Below are positions 44,267-53,182 of a stretch of DNA of 64,000 bases, piece by piece. The DNA is taken from NCBI GenBank assembly GCA_032334235.1, contig JAVSGI010000003.1, positions 124,001 through 188,000 of the forward strand. Reading direction: 5' to 3'. Numbering within the stretch: position 1 is the first letter of the stretch; each line of letters opens with the position of its first letter. A model generated the notes under the pieces. It was not told the origin of the DNA. It did not search any database and saw nothing but the letters and a program-made list of their open reading frames with translations. Both the position numbers and the translations under genes were made by a program. Origin of the DNA: Paracoccaceae bacterium Fryx2 (GTDB taxonomy: Bacteria; Pseudomonadota; Alphaproteobacteria; Rhodobacterales; Rhodobacteraceae).

Positions 44267-44934
44267 CAGGACAGCCTTCGCCCGACGCGGGCCGACAGCC
44301 AGAAGGTCAGCGTGATGGTGACCAGAGAAATCGCCAGCAGCGTGGCCGACATCAGCGCCGCCCCGGCCATGTCGAAGCCCTGCACCTTGTCATAGATCGA
44401 GATCGCGATGGTCTTGGTCTGGCCGGGAATCGACCCGCCCACCATCAGCACGATGCCGAACTCGCCCAGCGTATGCGCAAAGGTCAGCACCATCGCCGTC
44501 ATCAGGCCCGGCCAGGCCAGCGGCAGTTCCACCTTCCACAGCGACCGCAGGGGCGACATGCCGCAGCAGGCCGCCGCCTCGCGCACCTGCACCGGGATCG
44601 CCTCGAATCCCCGCTGCGCGGGCTGGATGGCAAAGGGCAGGTTGAAGATCACCGAAGCAACCAGCAGCCCCTCGAAGGTAAAGACCAGCTGGTGCCCGAA
44701 CATCGACTGCCATGCCTGCCCGATGGGCGAACGCGCGCCAAAGCTGACCAGCAGGTAAAAGCCGAACACCGTGGGCGGCAGCACGAGCGGCAGCATCACC
44801 AGCGCCTCGACAAACCCCTTCCCGGCAAAGCTGCGATAGGCCAGGAAGCGGCCGGCAAGGACCGCGACCGGCAGCAGGATCAGAACGGTCCAGCCTGCCA
44901 GGCGCAGCGAAAGAAACAGCGATGTCCAGTCCAA
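44266..44934 (-). CDS. modB: Molybdate ABC transporter permease
   Basis: This 222-residue inner-membrane permease has about five helices and the EAA loop EAAACCGMSPLRSLWKVELP that docks to ModC. Other ModB features are LVLPPTVFGFYLL and FAHTLGEFGIVLMVGG. It lies between modA (3-base gap) and modC in one leftward operon. Confidence 0.95.
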   Translation of the reverse strand: MDWTSLFLSLRLAGWTVLILLPVAVLAGRFLAYRSFAGKGFVEALVMLPLVLPPTVFGFYLLVSFGARSPIGQAWQSMFGHQLVFTFEGLLVASVIFNLPFAIQPAQRGFEAIPVQVREAAACCGMSPLRSLWKVELPLAWPGLMTAMVLTFAHTLGEFGIVLMVGGSIPGQTKTIAISIYDKVQGFDMAGAALMSATLLAISLVTITLTFWLSARVGRRLS

Positions 44935-44937
44935 TTC

Positions 44938-45720
44938 TCACTCACCCGGCAGAACGAAGCCGTATTTCTTCATGATCTCGCGCGCGGCGGGGGCGTTGAC
45001 GAAGGTGTAGAATTCTTCCGCGACCGGCCCGGCGCTTTTCAGCAGCACCATGCGCTGGTTCAGCGGCTGATGCCAGTCTGCCGGGATCAGTTCGTAGGTG
45101 CCCAGTTTCGACACGTCCGCCGCCAGGGCCAGCGAATAGGCGATGATGCCGCCCTGCGCATCGCCCGAGGTGGCGAATTGCGCGGCCTGGCTGACATTCT
45201 CGCCCAGCACCAGCCGGGGCTGCACCGCCTCCCAGATGCCCTTGTGCTGCAAAGCCTCCATCGCGCGCACGCCGTATGGGGCATGGTCGGGGTTTGCGAT
45301 GGCGAAGTGCGTGATCCTGCCCGCCTCCAGCGCGGCCTTCAGGCTTTCCAGCGTGCCATCCGCCGTCAGCGGCGAGCCGTGCGGGACCATCATCACGATG
45401 CGACCCTGCCCATAAAGGGCGCCCTCGTCGCGGGTAAGGCCTTCTGCCGCCAGCGCGGCCACATAGGTTTCGTCAGCGGCCATATACATCTGGAACGGCG
45501 CGCCCTCGCGGATCTGCGTGGCAAAGTTGCCGGTCGATCCGAAGGTCACCTCAACCCTATTGCCGGTCTCGGCCTCGAACGCCGCCGCAATCTCGGTGAC
45601 GGCGAACTTCAGGTCGGCCGCTGCGGCGATGACGGGCGCTTTGGCCTGGGCAAGGACGGTCTGGCCCGGCAGCAGGGCCAGCAGCGCGCTGGCGAGGACA
45701 AGGGCGCGGCGGTCGATCAT
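44938..45720 (-). CDS. modA: Molybdate-binding periplasmic protein
   Basis: This 260-residue protein has a signal peptide ending near LAQA (about 25), then the ModA fold with AAAADLKFAVTEIAAAFE, VEVTFGSTGNFATQI with oxyanion-binding serines, and FATSGDAQGGIIAYS. It captures molybdate or tungstate for ModBC. The ribosome site is weak. A perfect palindrome lies 12-32 bases upstream of its ATG and may regulate it. Confidence 0.93.
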   Translation of the reverse strand: MIDRRALVLASALLALLPGQTVLAQAKAPVIAAAADLKFAVTEIAAAFEAETGNRVEVTFGSTGNFATQIREGAPFQMYMAADETYVAALAAEGLTRDEGALYGQGRIVMMVPHGSPLTADGTLESLKAALEAGRITHFAIANPDHAPYGVRAMEALQHKGIWEAVQPRLVLGENVSQAAQFATSGDAQGGIIAYSLALAADVSKLGTYELIPADWHQPLNQRMVLLKSAGPVAEEFYTFVNAPAAREIMKKYGFVLPGE

Positions 45721-45731
45721 CGAGGGGCTCT

Positions 45732-45752
45732 CCGGCTGATATGGTCAGCCGG
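45732..45752. promoter_or_regulatory. Palindrome upstream of modA
   Basis: Perfect eight-base arms CCGGCTGA and TCAGCCGG flank TATGG. It sits 12-32 bases before the modA ATG, in the short space between modA and the ModE-like gene. It could be the ModE-type operator or an mRNA hairpin. It does not closely match the enterobacterial ModE consensus, so the role is a guess. Confidence 0.45.
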
Positions 45753-45786
45753 AAATATCCCCTTGGGCGCCGCCCTGAGTCAACCG

Positions 45787-46167
45787 TTATTTTCCACCGG
45801 GAATATCCCGCATCAGGGCCTGCATTTCCGCCAATGGCCCGGCGCCGGCCGTGGCTGCCTGCGCCTCGAATGCACGGAAAAGCGCCAGAACCTGCTGCCC
45901 CGTCCCGGTCAGCACCGCGCCGCCGCCACCCGGCCCGCCCCGCGTGCTTTCGACCACCGGCGCGCGGAACATGGCGTTCAGCGTCTCGATCAGCATCCAG
46001 GCCCGCTTGTAGCTCATCCCCATCTCGCGCCCCGCGGCGGCGATGGACCCGGTGCGCGCGATCCGCTCAAGGAGTTCGGCCTTGCCCGGCCCCATCATCT
46101 CAGCTTCGCTGAAATGGATGCGGATACGCAGACGCGGACCGGGAGGGCGTTCGGTTTCCAAAGTCAT
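45787..46167 (-). CDS. ModE-like winged-helix regulator, DNA-binding domain only
   Basis: This 126-residue protein matches the N-terminal DNA-binding domain of ModE: KAELLERIARTGSIAAAGREMGMSYKRAWML, then the wing with STRGGPGGGGAVLTGTG. The C-terminal molybdate-binding TOBE domains of E. coli ModE are absent, so metal sensing, if any, must be indirect. I start at the ATG at 46167; the frame upstream shows no family similarity. It is the first gene before modABC on the same strand. Confidence 0.85.
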   Translation of the reverse strand: MTLETERPPGPRLRIRIHFSEAEMMGPGKAELLERIARTGSIAAAGREMGMSYKRAWMLIETLNAMFRAPVVESTRGGPGGGGAVLTGTGQQVLALFRAFEAQAATAGAGPLAEMQALMRDIPGGK

Positions 46168-46512
46168 ATCGGCAGGTATTGCGGGAAACCGTCCTGCCTG
46201 CAAGTCCTCAACTCCCGACGGTGTTCCGGCCGCTGTGGCGTGGCGGAAACCACAGCAGGCCAACACACCGGCCAGTTCGACAACCGACTGGAACACGATC
46301 ACCACCCCGGCCCCCTCGGCCAGGAATGTCGTGAAGCGATCACCGCGCAGTCGCCCGGCCCGGCGGGCGGGAGGTTTGGTTCCATGGCGGCGAGACGGCA
46401 CCAGACCACACGGCACCTCGACGAAGATAGCCGTTTCATCAACCGATTTCCCTTGCATCGTCGCCGGACGATCAATATCTATCGGCAATCAACGATACAC
46501 GGAGCGATCAAG
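46168..46512. other. 345-base intergenic between modE-like and arsR
   Basis: This lies between divergent genes and must contain both promoters. Both strands have open frames, but none with recognisable similarity. Near arsR there is a short inverted repeat TATCG-N8-CGATA, a weak operator candidate. Confidence 0.45.
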
Positions 46513-46890
46513 ATGCTCGACCAGACCGCCGTGCCGCTGCCCCCCTCGTTCGAGGCGGAGTCGATCGTGTCGCTTGCCAAGGCGCTGGCACATCCGGCGC
46601 GCGTCAGGATCATCGCGTTCCTACTGTCAAAACCCGGCTGCATCGGCGGGGACATCGTGGGCGAGGTCGGCCTCGCACAATCGACCGTTTCGGAACACCT
46701 GCGCATCCTCAAGGCTTCGGGTATCGTGACGGGCACGATTAACTATCCCCGGATCTGCTATTCGCTCGATCCCTCGGCCCTGACGCCGATGCGGGCGCTG
46801 ATCGAAGCCATCGCCACGCGGCCGACCGAAGGCGGGGCCGCCTGTTGCTACACCCCCGAGGGCTGCATTCCAAAGGAGACCACCAGATGA
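46513..46890 (+). CDS. arsR: ArsR-family repressor, AfArsR-type cysteine layout
   Basis: This 125-residue winged-helix repressor includes LAHPARVRIIAFLLSKPGC and the recognition region VGLAQSTVSEHLRILKASG. The C-terminus has C111, C112 and C118 (CCYTPEGC), the same CC-X5-C spacing as the As(III) site Cys95/96/102 of Acidithiobacillus ferrooxidans ArsR. Arsenite or antimonite binding there should release it from DNA. It overlaps arsD by ATGA and heads the arsRDA-acr3 operon. Confidence 0.9.
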   Translation: MLDQTAVPLPPSFEAESIVSLAKALAHPARVRIIAFLLSKPGCIGGDIVGEVGLAQSTVSEHLRILKASGIVTGTINYPRICYSLDPSALTPMRALIEAIATRPTEGGAACCYTPEGCIPKETTR

Positions 46891-47330
46891 CCAACCTTGC
46901 TGTCTATGACCCGCCCATGTGCTGTTCGACCGGCATCTGCGGCGCACAGGTCGATCAGCGACTTGTCGATCTCGCCGCCGATCTGGACTGGCTGCGGTCG
47001 AAGGGCGTAGCCGTGCGGCGCATCAACCTGAGCCAGGAACCCGCCGAATTCGCCGCGAACGCCGCCATCCGCGACCTGATGCAGGCTTCCGAAGGAGACG
47101 ACCTTCCGGCAATCCTGGTCGACGGCGCGCTGGTGTCGAAAGCGCGGTATCCGTCGCGTGCGGAACTGGCTGGCTGGGTCGGGCTCCCGGCGCCTGAACC
47201 GGGCATCGGCGGCATGGATGCATCAACATGCTGTGGCGCGGCACAGGACAAGCCTGCCGCGGCCACAGGCTGCTGCGGTGGTGGCGCGAAATCCGGGCCG
47301 GAAACGCAAGGGGCTGGCAACTGCTGCTGA
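46887..47330 (+). CDS. arsD: Arsenic metallochaperone ArsD
   Basis: This 147-residue protein hands As(III) or Sb(III) to the ArsA ATPase. The cysteines C12, C13 and C18 (CCSTGIC) are at the positions of the metalloid site of the R773 ArsD. The C-terminal tail is rich in vicinal pairs (STCCG, GCCGGG, and NCC at the very end). The fold is thioredoxin-like without a CXXC. It is coupled to arsR by a 4-base overlap and lies 72 bases before arsA. A similar cysteine tail ends the rhodanese protein at 52188-52646. Confidence 0.95.
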   Translation: MTNLAVYDPPMCCSTGICGAQVDQRLVDLAADLDWLRSKGVAVRRINLSQEPAEFAANAAIRDLMQASEGDDLPAILVDGALVSKARYPSRAELAGWVGLPAPEPGIGGMDASTCCGAAQDKPAAATGCCGGGAKSGPETQGAGNCC

Positions 47331-47402
47331 CGCAGCCCCGCGCCTGACCGCACCGGCCCGATCAGATGCGCCTGACCGCAACGAGCGGCGAAAGGAATTG
47401 CC

Positions 47403-49154
47403 ATGTTCAACGATCTGCCCAGATTCGTCTTCCTCACCGGCAAGGGCGGCGTGGGCAAGACCTCGCTCGCCTGCGCCACCGCGGTCGGCCTCGCCGATGC
47501 GGGCAAGCGGGTGCTGCTTGTCAGCACCGACCCGGCCTCGAACGTCGGTCAGGTCTTCGGGATCGAGATCGGCAACCACGTGACCCCGATTGCCGCCGTC
47601 CCCGGGCTGGAGGCGCTGGAGATCGACCCCGAGGGTGCCGCGGCCGAATACCGCGAGCGGATCGTCGGGCCGATGCGCGGTGTCTTGCCCGAGAAGGCGC
47701 TGAAGGGGATCGAAGAGCAGCTCTCGGGCGCCTGCACCACCGAAATTGCCGCCTTCGACGAGTTCACGGCTCTGCTGACCGATGTCGCGGTGACGGGTGC
47801 CTACGACCACATCATCTTCGACACCGCACCGACCGGCCACACGATCCGGATGCTGAAGCTGCCCGGCGCCTGGAGCGGTTTTCTGGAAACGGGCGGCGAC
47901 GCCTCGTGCCTCGGGCCGCTGGCCGGGCTGGAAAAGCAGCGCACGCGCTATGCCGCCGCGGTGGACAGCCTGTCCGACGCCGCCCGCACGCGGCTGATCC
48001 TTGTCGCCCGCCCCCGCGTCAGTTCGCTGGCCGAGGCTGCGCGCACCAGCCGCGAACTGGCGGATATCGGCATCGGCAACCAGCATCTGGCCATCAACGG
48101 GTTGATGCCGGATGACGACATGGGCGATGCGCTGGCGGCAAGCCTGATCGCGCGCGACCGTGCGGCGCTGGACGGCATGGACGCGCACCTGGCCGCGCTG
48201 CCGCAAACCCGGTTTGCGCTGCGCCCCGAGAACCTCGTGGGCCTTGATGCGCTGCGCCGGATGAACATGCCCGTGACCCTCGCTGCGGCCGTGTCTCGCG
48301 TGGCCGACGCCGACCTGCCGCCGCTTTCGGCGCTGGTCGACGGGATCGAAGCCGCAGGCCGCGGGCTGGTGATGACCATGGGCAAGGGCGGCGTCGGCAA
48401 GACGACCATCGCCGCCGCCGTGGCGGTGGAACTGGCGGCGCGCGGGCATGAGGTGTTGCTGACCACCACCGACCCGGCCGCCCATCTGACCGAGACGCTG
48501 GCGGGCGACGTGCCGCACCTGACCGTCAGCCGGATCGACCCCGAGGCAGAAACGCAGACCTACCGCGACCATATCCTGGCCACGAAGGGTGCCAGCCTCG
48601 ACGCCCAGGGCCGGGCGATGCTGGAGGAAGACCTGCGCTCGCCCTGCACCGAGGAGATCGCGGTGTTCCAGGCCTTCAGCCGGGTGATCCGCGAGGCGGG
48701 GCGCAAGTTCGTGGTGATGGATACCGCGCCCACCGGCCACACGCTGCTGCTGCTGGATGCCACGGGGTCTTACCACCGCGATGTGCTGCGCCACGCGGGC
48801 GAGAATGCCAGCCACATGACCACGCCGATGATGCGGCTGCAAGATCCCGACAAGACCAGGATCCTGATCGTGACCCTGCCCGAGGTGACCCCGGTTCTGG
48901 AAGCGGCCCGCCTTCAGGAGGATCTGAAGCGCGCCGGCATCACGCCCTGGGCATGGGTCATCAACGCGAGCCTCGCCGCGACCGGGACCACGCATCCGGT
49001 GCTGGCCGCCCGGGCCGCGACCGAAGCGCCGGAAATCGCATCGGTCCGGGAAAAATTGGCCACCCGCCATGCCGTGGTGCCGATGCTGGCCGAAGACCCG
49101 GTGGGTGCGGAACGCCTGCGCGCCCTGGTCGGCCGCACGCCCGCGATGGCCTGA
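47403..49154 (+). CDS. arsA: Arsenical pump-driving ATPase ArsA
   Basis: This 583-residue ATPase has two homologous halves, each with a deviant Walker A (GKGGVGKTS at 12-20 and GKGGVGKTT at about 326) and a DTAPTGHT signature. Cysteines in SGACTTEIA, GGDASCLG and RSPCTEEIA correspond to the metalloid-binding triad between the halves. ATP hydrolysis energises the efflux protein encoded next, normally with ArsD delivering arsenite. GAAAGGAATTGCC precedes the ATG. Confidence 0.97.
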   Translation: MFNDLPRFVFLTGKGGVGKTSLACATAVGLADAGKRVLLVSTDPASNVGQVFGIEIGNHVTPIAAVPGLEALEIDPEGAAAEYRERIVGPMRGVLPEKALKGIEEQLSGACTTEIAAFDEFTALLTDVAVTGAYDHIIFDTAPTGHTIRMLKLPGAWSGFLETGGDASCLGPLAGLEKQRTRYAAAVDSLSDAARTRLILVARPRVSSLAEAARTSRELADIGIGNQHLAINGLMPDDDMGDALAASLIARDRAALDGMDAHLAALPQTRFALRPENLVGLDALRRMNMPVTLAAAVSRVADADLPPLSALVDGIEAAGRGLVMTMGKGGVGKTTIAAAVAVELAARGHEVLLTTTDPAAHLTETLAGDVPHLTVSRIDPEAETQTYRDHILATKGASLDAQGRAMLEEDLRSPCTEEIAVFQAFSRVIREAGRKFVVMDTAPTGHTLLLLDATGSYHRDVLRHAGENASHMTTPMMRLQDPDKTRILIVTLPEVTPVLEAARLQEDLKRAGITPWAWVINASLAATGTTHPVLAARAATEAPEIASVREKLATRHAVVPMLAEDPVGAERLRALVGRTPAMA

Positions 49155-49175
49155 ACCCAGGAGGACGACACCCAC

Positions 49176-50252
49176 ATGTCTGCATTTGAACGCTATCTTT
49201 CGATCTGGGTCGCGCTGGCGATCGTCGCCGGTCTCGCCCTTGGACAGATCGCGCCGGGGCTGGTGAACTTTCTGGCGTCGCTGGAATACGGCTCGGTCAA
49301 TTTCGTCGTCGCCGCGCTGATCTGGGCGATGGTCTATCCGATGATGGTGGCTGTCGATTTCCGCGCGCTCGCGCGGGTGCATGAACGCCCCAAGGGGCTG
49401 ATCATCACGCTGACGGTGAACTGGCTGATCAAGCCCTTCACCATGGCGGCCCTTGGGGTTCTGTTCTTCGACTGGATCTTTGCGCCGCTCATCGAGCCCG
49501 GCACATCCGGCCAGTATATCGCGGGCCTGATCCTGCTGGGGGCCGCTCCCTGCACGGCGATGGTGTTCGTGTGGTCGCAACTGACGAAGGGCGATCCGAA
49601 CTACACCCTGGCGCAGGTGTCGCTGAACGATGCGATCATGGTCTTTGCCTATGCGCCGATCGTCGCGCTGCTGCTGGGGGTCACCGACATCACCGTGCCC
49701 TGGGCGACGCTGATCCTGTCGGTCGGCCTTTACATCGTGATCCCGCTGGCGGCCGGCATCGTGACGCGGATGCTGATGACGCGGGGAACCACGAGTCCCG
49801 CCGCCGCAGAGGCCGCGGTCGGCGCCTTCACGGCAAGGGTGAAACCGTTCTCGGTTGCGGGCCTGCTGGCGACGGTCGTCCTGCTGTTCGGCTTCCAGGG
49901 CTCCGTGATCCTGAGCCAGCCGCTGGTCATCGTGATGATCGCGATCCCGCTTCTGATCCAGTCCTACGGTATCTTCGCGATTTCATACTGGGCGGCGAAG
50001 GCCTGGCGCGTGCCGCATAACGTGGCCGCCCCCTGCGCGATGATCGGAACGTCCAACTTCTTCGAACTGGCCGTCGCCGTGGCCATCGGGCTGTTCGGGC
50101 TGAACTCGATCGCGGCGCTGGTCACCGTGGTGGGCGTGCTGGTCGAGGTGCCGGTGATGCTGAGCCTCGTGTGGTTCGCCAACCGGACAAGGGCCTGGTT
50201 CCCGGCCGAGGAAACTCCCATCCGCGCGCCCAAACCCAAGGAGCAAAGCTGA
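49176..50252 (+). CDS. acr3: ACR3-family arsenite efflux permease
   Basis: This 358-residue permease has about ten helices. ACR3 features include [17 protein letters not shown], the conserved cysteine in [15 protein letters not shown], and [15 protein letters not shown]. It exports As(III), driven by the proton gradient or by ArsA. It is an ACR3-type rather than ArsB-type exporter, and its pairing with ArsDA is less common than with ArsB. It follows arsA by 21 bases with AGGAGGACG before the ATG. Confidence 0.95.
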   Translation: MSAFERYLSIWVALAIVAGLALGQIAPGLVNFLASLEYGSVNFVVAALIWAMVYPMMVAVDFRALARVHERPKGLIITLTVNWLIKPFTMAALGVLFFDWIFAPLIEPGTSGQYIAGLILLGAAPCTAMVFVWSQLTKGDPNYTLAQVSLNDAIMVFAYAPIVALLLGVTDITVPWATLILSVGLYIVIPLAAGIVTRMLMTRGTTSPAAAEAAVGAFTARVKPFSVAGLLATVVLLFGFQGSVILSQPLVIVMIAIPLLIQSYGIFAISYWAAKAWRVPHNVAAPCAMIGTSNFFELAVAVAIGLFGLNSIAALVTVVGVLVEVPVMLSLVWFANRTRAWFPAEETPIRAPKPKEQS

Positions 50253-50582
50253 AGTTTCGCACCGCGTGCCACCCTGCCCTGTCCGAGGCGCGCATCGGTA
50301 TCTCGCGTCGTCGGTCCGGGCCGCCAGAAGACGTGGCACCGGATCATCCCCGAAACGGCCCGCAGCGGGCACCGGCACAAGGCCACGCCGGGCCGGGCGC
50401 GCGGGCGGGTCATCATGCTGTTGCCTGAAGCCCTGCCGGGGGTGAGAACGGCGCCGGGAACGGGAAGCTGGCCCGGGTGCGATGCGCCATGCTGCGTCAG
50501 GATGTCCGGCCATCGCATTCCGATTGACGCATGTGTTCTGCGGGTATATTTGCGCCTTGACGCATAAGCGCAGGAGTATCTC
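50253..50582 (+). promoter_or_regulatory. 330-base intergenic with promoter and operator for the second arsR
   Basis: Most of this stretch has no gene. Its end holds TTGACG (50524-50529), 17 bases, then TATTTG (50547-50552), a plausible sigma-70 promoter. An imperfect 22-base palindrome at 50551-50572 (TGCGC...GCGCA, 16 of 22 positions symmetric) overlaps the start region and may be the ArsR operator. TTGACGCAT occurs twice, at 50524 and inside the palindrome. Confidence 0.55.
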
Positions 50583-50873
50583 ATGCCCATCGCCGTTCTT
50601 TCCGCCCTGGCCGAACCGACCCGCCTTGGTGCGATCCGCATCCTTGCCGATGGTGGCGAGCATTGCGTCTGTGACCTGATGGCCCGGCTTGATGCGACGC
50701 AAAGCCGGATGTCGCGGCACATGCAGATCCTGAAGCAGGCGGGTCTGGTGACGGATCGGCGTGATGCGCAATGGGTGCGCTACCGGCTGAACCCCGCCCT
50801 TGCCCCCGCCTCTTGCGCCATTCTGGAGGCGGTGCTGGCCGCCGCCGCACTCGAAGAAAGGATTGCCGCATGA
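50583..50873 (+). CDS. arsR: ArsR-family repressor, R773-type CVC motif
   Basis: This 96-residue winged-helix repressor has the metalloid motif HCVCDLMARL, matching ELCVCDLC of the R773 ArsR, though the third cysteine is methionine here; two thiols may suffice. The recognition helix TQSRMSRHMQILKQAGL follows. GGAG precedes the ATG. It overlaps the permease gene by ATGA and probably controls the operon up to the CDF gene. Confidence 0.92.
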   Translation: MPIAVLSALAEPTRLGAIRILADGGEHCVCDLMARLDATQSRMSRHMQILKQAGLVTDRRDAQWVRYRLNPALAPASCAILEAVLAAAALEERIAA

Positions 50874-51934
50874 ACGCGGACATGACCACGCCGTCCCATC
50901 CCGCTCCGCGCCGCGACTGGGTGTGGCACGTCGGACTTGTGGCCTTCGTCGCCGTCTGGTGGCTGGTCTATGGCCAGCTGGTCCCCGTTGCGGAATGGAT
51001 CACGGCGCTGTTTCCGGTGGAGCGCGACAGCCATGCAGGCAAGGCGATCGCGTTTTTCCTTTACGACGTGCCCAAGGTGATGATGCTCTTGACGCTGATC
51101 GTCTTTGCCATGGGCGTGGTGCGCAGCTACTTCTCGCCCGAACGCACGCGCGCCATGCTGGCAGGCAAACGGGAAGGCGTCGGCAATGTTCTTGCCGCGG
51201 GACTGGGCGTGATGACGCCATTCTGTTCGTGCTCGGCGGTGCCGCTTTTCATCGGGCTGGTGTCGGCGGGCGTGCCGCTGGGTGTGACGTTTTCCTTCCT
51301 GATCGCGGCGCCGATGGTGAACGAAGTGGCGCTGGCGCTGCTGTTCGGGTTGGTTGGCTGGAAAGTCGCCCTGACCTACGCCGCCTTCGGCCTGATCATC
51401 GCGATCCTTGCCGGCTGGGTGATCGGCAAGCTGAAGCTGGAAGGCTGGTTGCAGGATTGGGTGCGCGACATCCACTCTGGTGCGACGGCACCCGACGCCG
51501 TCGATGACGCGCCCCGGACCATGGTGAACCGCTACCGCCTTGGCGTCGAGGCGGTGCGCGAGATCTTTGGCCGGGTCTGGATGTGGATCATCCTCGGCAT
51601 CGGCATGGGCGCGCTGATCCACGGTTATGTGCCCGAGGCACTGATGGCCCGCATCATGGGGGCGGATGCCTGGTGGTCCGTGCCCGCCGCCGTCCTGATC
51701 GGCATTCCGATGTACACCAATGCCGCCGGGGTCATCCCGATCGTCGAGGCGCTTCTGGGCAAGGGTGCGGCGCTGGGCACCGTGCTGGCCTTCATGATGG
51801 CCGTGATCGCGCTGAGCCTGCCCGAGATGATCATCCTGAAACAGGTGCTGACCCTGCGCCTGATCGCGGTCTTCGCCGGCGTCGTGGGAACGGGCATCCT
51901 GGCCGTCGGCTATCTGTTCAACTTTCTGTTCTGA
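50870..51934 (+). CDS. ArsP/DUF318-family permease
   Basis: This 354-residue membrane protein has about eight helices and the family signature MTPFCSCSAVPLFIGL with a CSCS site. The paired MVNEVALALLFGL and YTNAAGVIPIVEALL blocks also fit. ArsP homologues export trivalent organoarsenicals; others in the family move Cu or Zn. Its place after a cysteine-motif ArsR supports arsenicals. I use the ATG at 50870 that overlaps arsR; the longer frame is antisense to none and lacks similarity. Confidence 0.88.
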   Translation: MNADMTTPSHPAPRRDWVWHVGLVAFVAVWWLVYGQLVPVAEWITALFPVERDSHAGKAIAFFLYDVPKVMMLLTLIVFAMGVVRSYFSPERTRAMLAGKREGVGNVLAAGLGVMTPFCSCSAVPLFIGLVSAGVPLGVTFSFLIAAPMVNEVALALLFGLVGWKVALTYAAFGLIIAILAGWVIGKLKLEGWLQDWVRDIHSGATAPDAVDDAPRTMVNRYRLGVEAVREIFGRVWMWIILGIGMGALIHGYVPEALMARIMGADAWWSVPAAVLIGIPMYTNAAGVIPIVEALLGKGAALGTVLAFMMAVIALSLPEMIILKQVLTLRLIAVFAGVVGTGILAVGYLFNFLF

Positions 51935-51945
51935 AAGGACAAACC

Positions 51946-52176
51946 ATGGAAATCAAGGTTCTGGGCCCCGGCTGCGCCAAGTGCAAGGCGACGGCCGACA
52001 TGATCACCCGCGTGGCGGCCGGGGCGGGCAAGGCCGTGGAGATCGAAAAGATCGAGGACATGCGCCAGATCGTCGGCTTCGGCGTGATGACCACCCCCGC
52101 CGTCGTGGTTGGCGGCAAGGTCGTGCACAAAGGCTCGGTCCCGTCGCATGACCAGGTGCTGGCATGGCTGACGTGA
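51946..52176 (+). CDS. Small thioredoxin-like protein (MTH895/TM0996 type)
   Basis: This 76-residue protein has the compact glutaredoxin-like fold with an N-terminal GPGCAKCKAT (CAKC) active site and a cis-proline in VMTTPAVVVGGK. Such mini-thioredoxins are often encoded right after DUF318 permeases and may pass or reduce the cargo. AAAGGACAAACC precedes the ATG. Confidence 0.93.
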   Translation: MEIKVLGPGCAKCKATADMITRVAAGAGKAVEIEKIEDMRQIVGFGVMTTPAVVVGGKVVHKGSVPSHDQVLAWLT

Positions 52177-52187
52177 GGGAGGCCGCG

Positions 52188-52646
52188 ATGAACGAAGTCA
52201 CCCGGAAAGACCTGACCGAAGCGCGCGAGGTTTGCCCCACCTCGTCGCAGCGGCTGCTGAAGGCGGGCGCGCTGCTGGTCGATGTGCGCGAGCCGACCGA
52301 AGTGGCGCAGGTTGGCTTTGCGGGCTGCGAGGTGGTGAACATCCCGCTCAGCCAGTTCGAGGATCGCTGGCACGAGGTGCCGCGCGACCGCGACGTGATC
52401 CTGGCCTGTGCCGTGGGCGAGCGCAGCCTGAAGGCCGCCTATTTCCTGATGTATCACGGCTATACCCGCGTCACGAACATGCGTCCCGGCATCGGCCGCT
52501 GGGTGGATCGCGGCTTCCCGGTCACCGGCGCGGCAGGCGGCGTCTCATCTCCGGCGTCGGCTTCCACCTGCTGCGGCGACGATGCGCCCACCGCGACAGG
52601 GCCATCCTGCTGCGGCGGCTCGCCCGCGACCGGTAGCTGCTGCTGA
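52188..52646 (+). CDS. Rhodanese-domain protein with cysteine-rich tail
   Basis: This 152-residue protein has a single rhodanese domain (ALLVDVREPTEVAQ, INIP-like VNIPLSQF) with the active-site loop ACAVGERS, where C carries sulfane sulfur. After about residue 118 comes a flexible tail with three vicinal pairs (STCCG, PSCCGG, GSCC at the end). The tail resembles that of ArsD at 46887-47330 and may bind metalloid. I start at 52188 because GGGAGG precedes it, although 52164 is in frame. Confidence 0.9.
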   Translation: MNEVTRKDLTEAREVCPTSSQRLLKAGALLVDVREPTEVAQVGFAGCEVVNIPLSQFEDRWHEVPRDRDVILACAVGERSLKAAYFLMYHGYTRVTNMRPGIGRWVDRGFPVTGAAGGVSSPASASTCCGDDAPTATGPSCCGGSPATGSCC

Positions 52647-52771
52647 TGAAGGCCCTTGTCGGGGATAAGCATCGCGGCACATTTCGCACGGGGCGTTGAT
52701 CCGGCCGGTGCGGATGGCTGGACCAGTCTGCCTTCGCCGATCTGAAACAGTCCGACACAGATGGAGTTCGA

Positions 52772-53179
52772 ATGATGCTGGAATACCGCGTTTCCGCCCG
52801 CCGCATCGACAGCCACGGGTCCGAGGCCACCGCCAAACAGGCGCGCATCACGCTCGATACCGACATGGCCGGGCGGCCGGATGCCTTCAACCCGGCCGAG
52901 ATGCTGCTCGCCAGCCTTGCCGCCTGCATCCTGAAGGGCACGGAACGGGTGGTTCCGATGCTGGAGTTCGATCTGCGCGGGATCGAGGTTACCCTGCACG
53001 GCATCCGCCAGGACAGCCCGCCGAAAATGATCCGCATCAGCTATGAAATCACGGTGGATACGGGCGAAAGCGACGCCCGCCTGAACCTGCTGCACAAGAA
53101 CCTGCAGAAATACGGCACCATCTACAACACATTGGCGGGTGCGACCGAGCTTTCCGGCACGATCCGGCGGAAAGGCTGA
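52772..53179 (+). CDS. OsmC-family protein
   Basis: This 135-residue protein has the OsmC fold pattern: FNPAEMLLASLAACILKGTE with one cysteine, then FDLRGIEVTLHGIRQD. OsmC/Ohr peroxidases use two cysteines; only one clear one is present, so peroxidase activity is uncertain. GGAG lies upstream of the tandem ATG. It follows the rhodanese gene by 125 bases and precedes the CDF gene by 3. Confidence 0.85.
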   Translation: MMLEYRVSARRIDSHGSEATAKQARITLDTDMAGRPDAFNPAEMLLASLAACILKGTERVVPMLEFDLRGIEVTLHGIRQDSPPKMIRISYEITVDTGESDARLNLLHKNLQKYGTIYNTLAGATELSGTIRRKG

Positions 53180-53182
53180 CCC

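Noticed and set aside
47223-49580. 785-codon minus-strand open frame
   Set aside because: It is antisense to arsA and acr3, both certain; its His/Gly/Arg-rich translation is typical of shadow frames.
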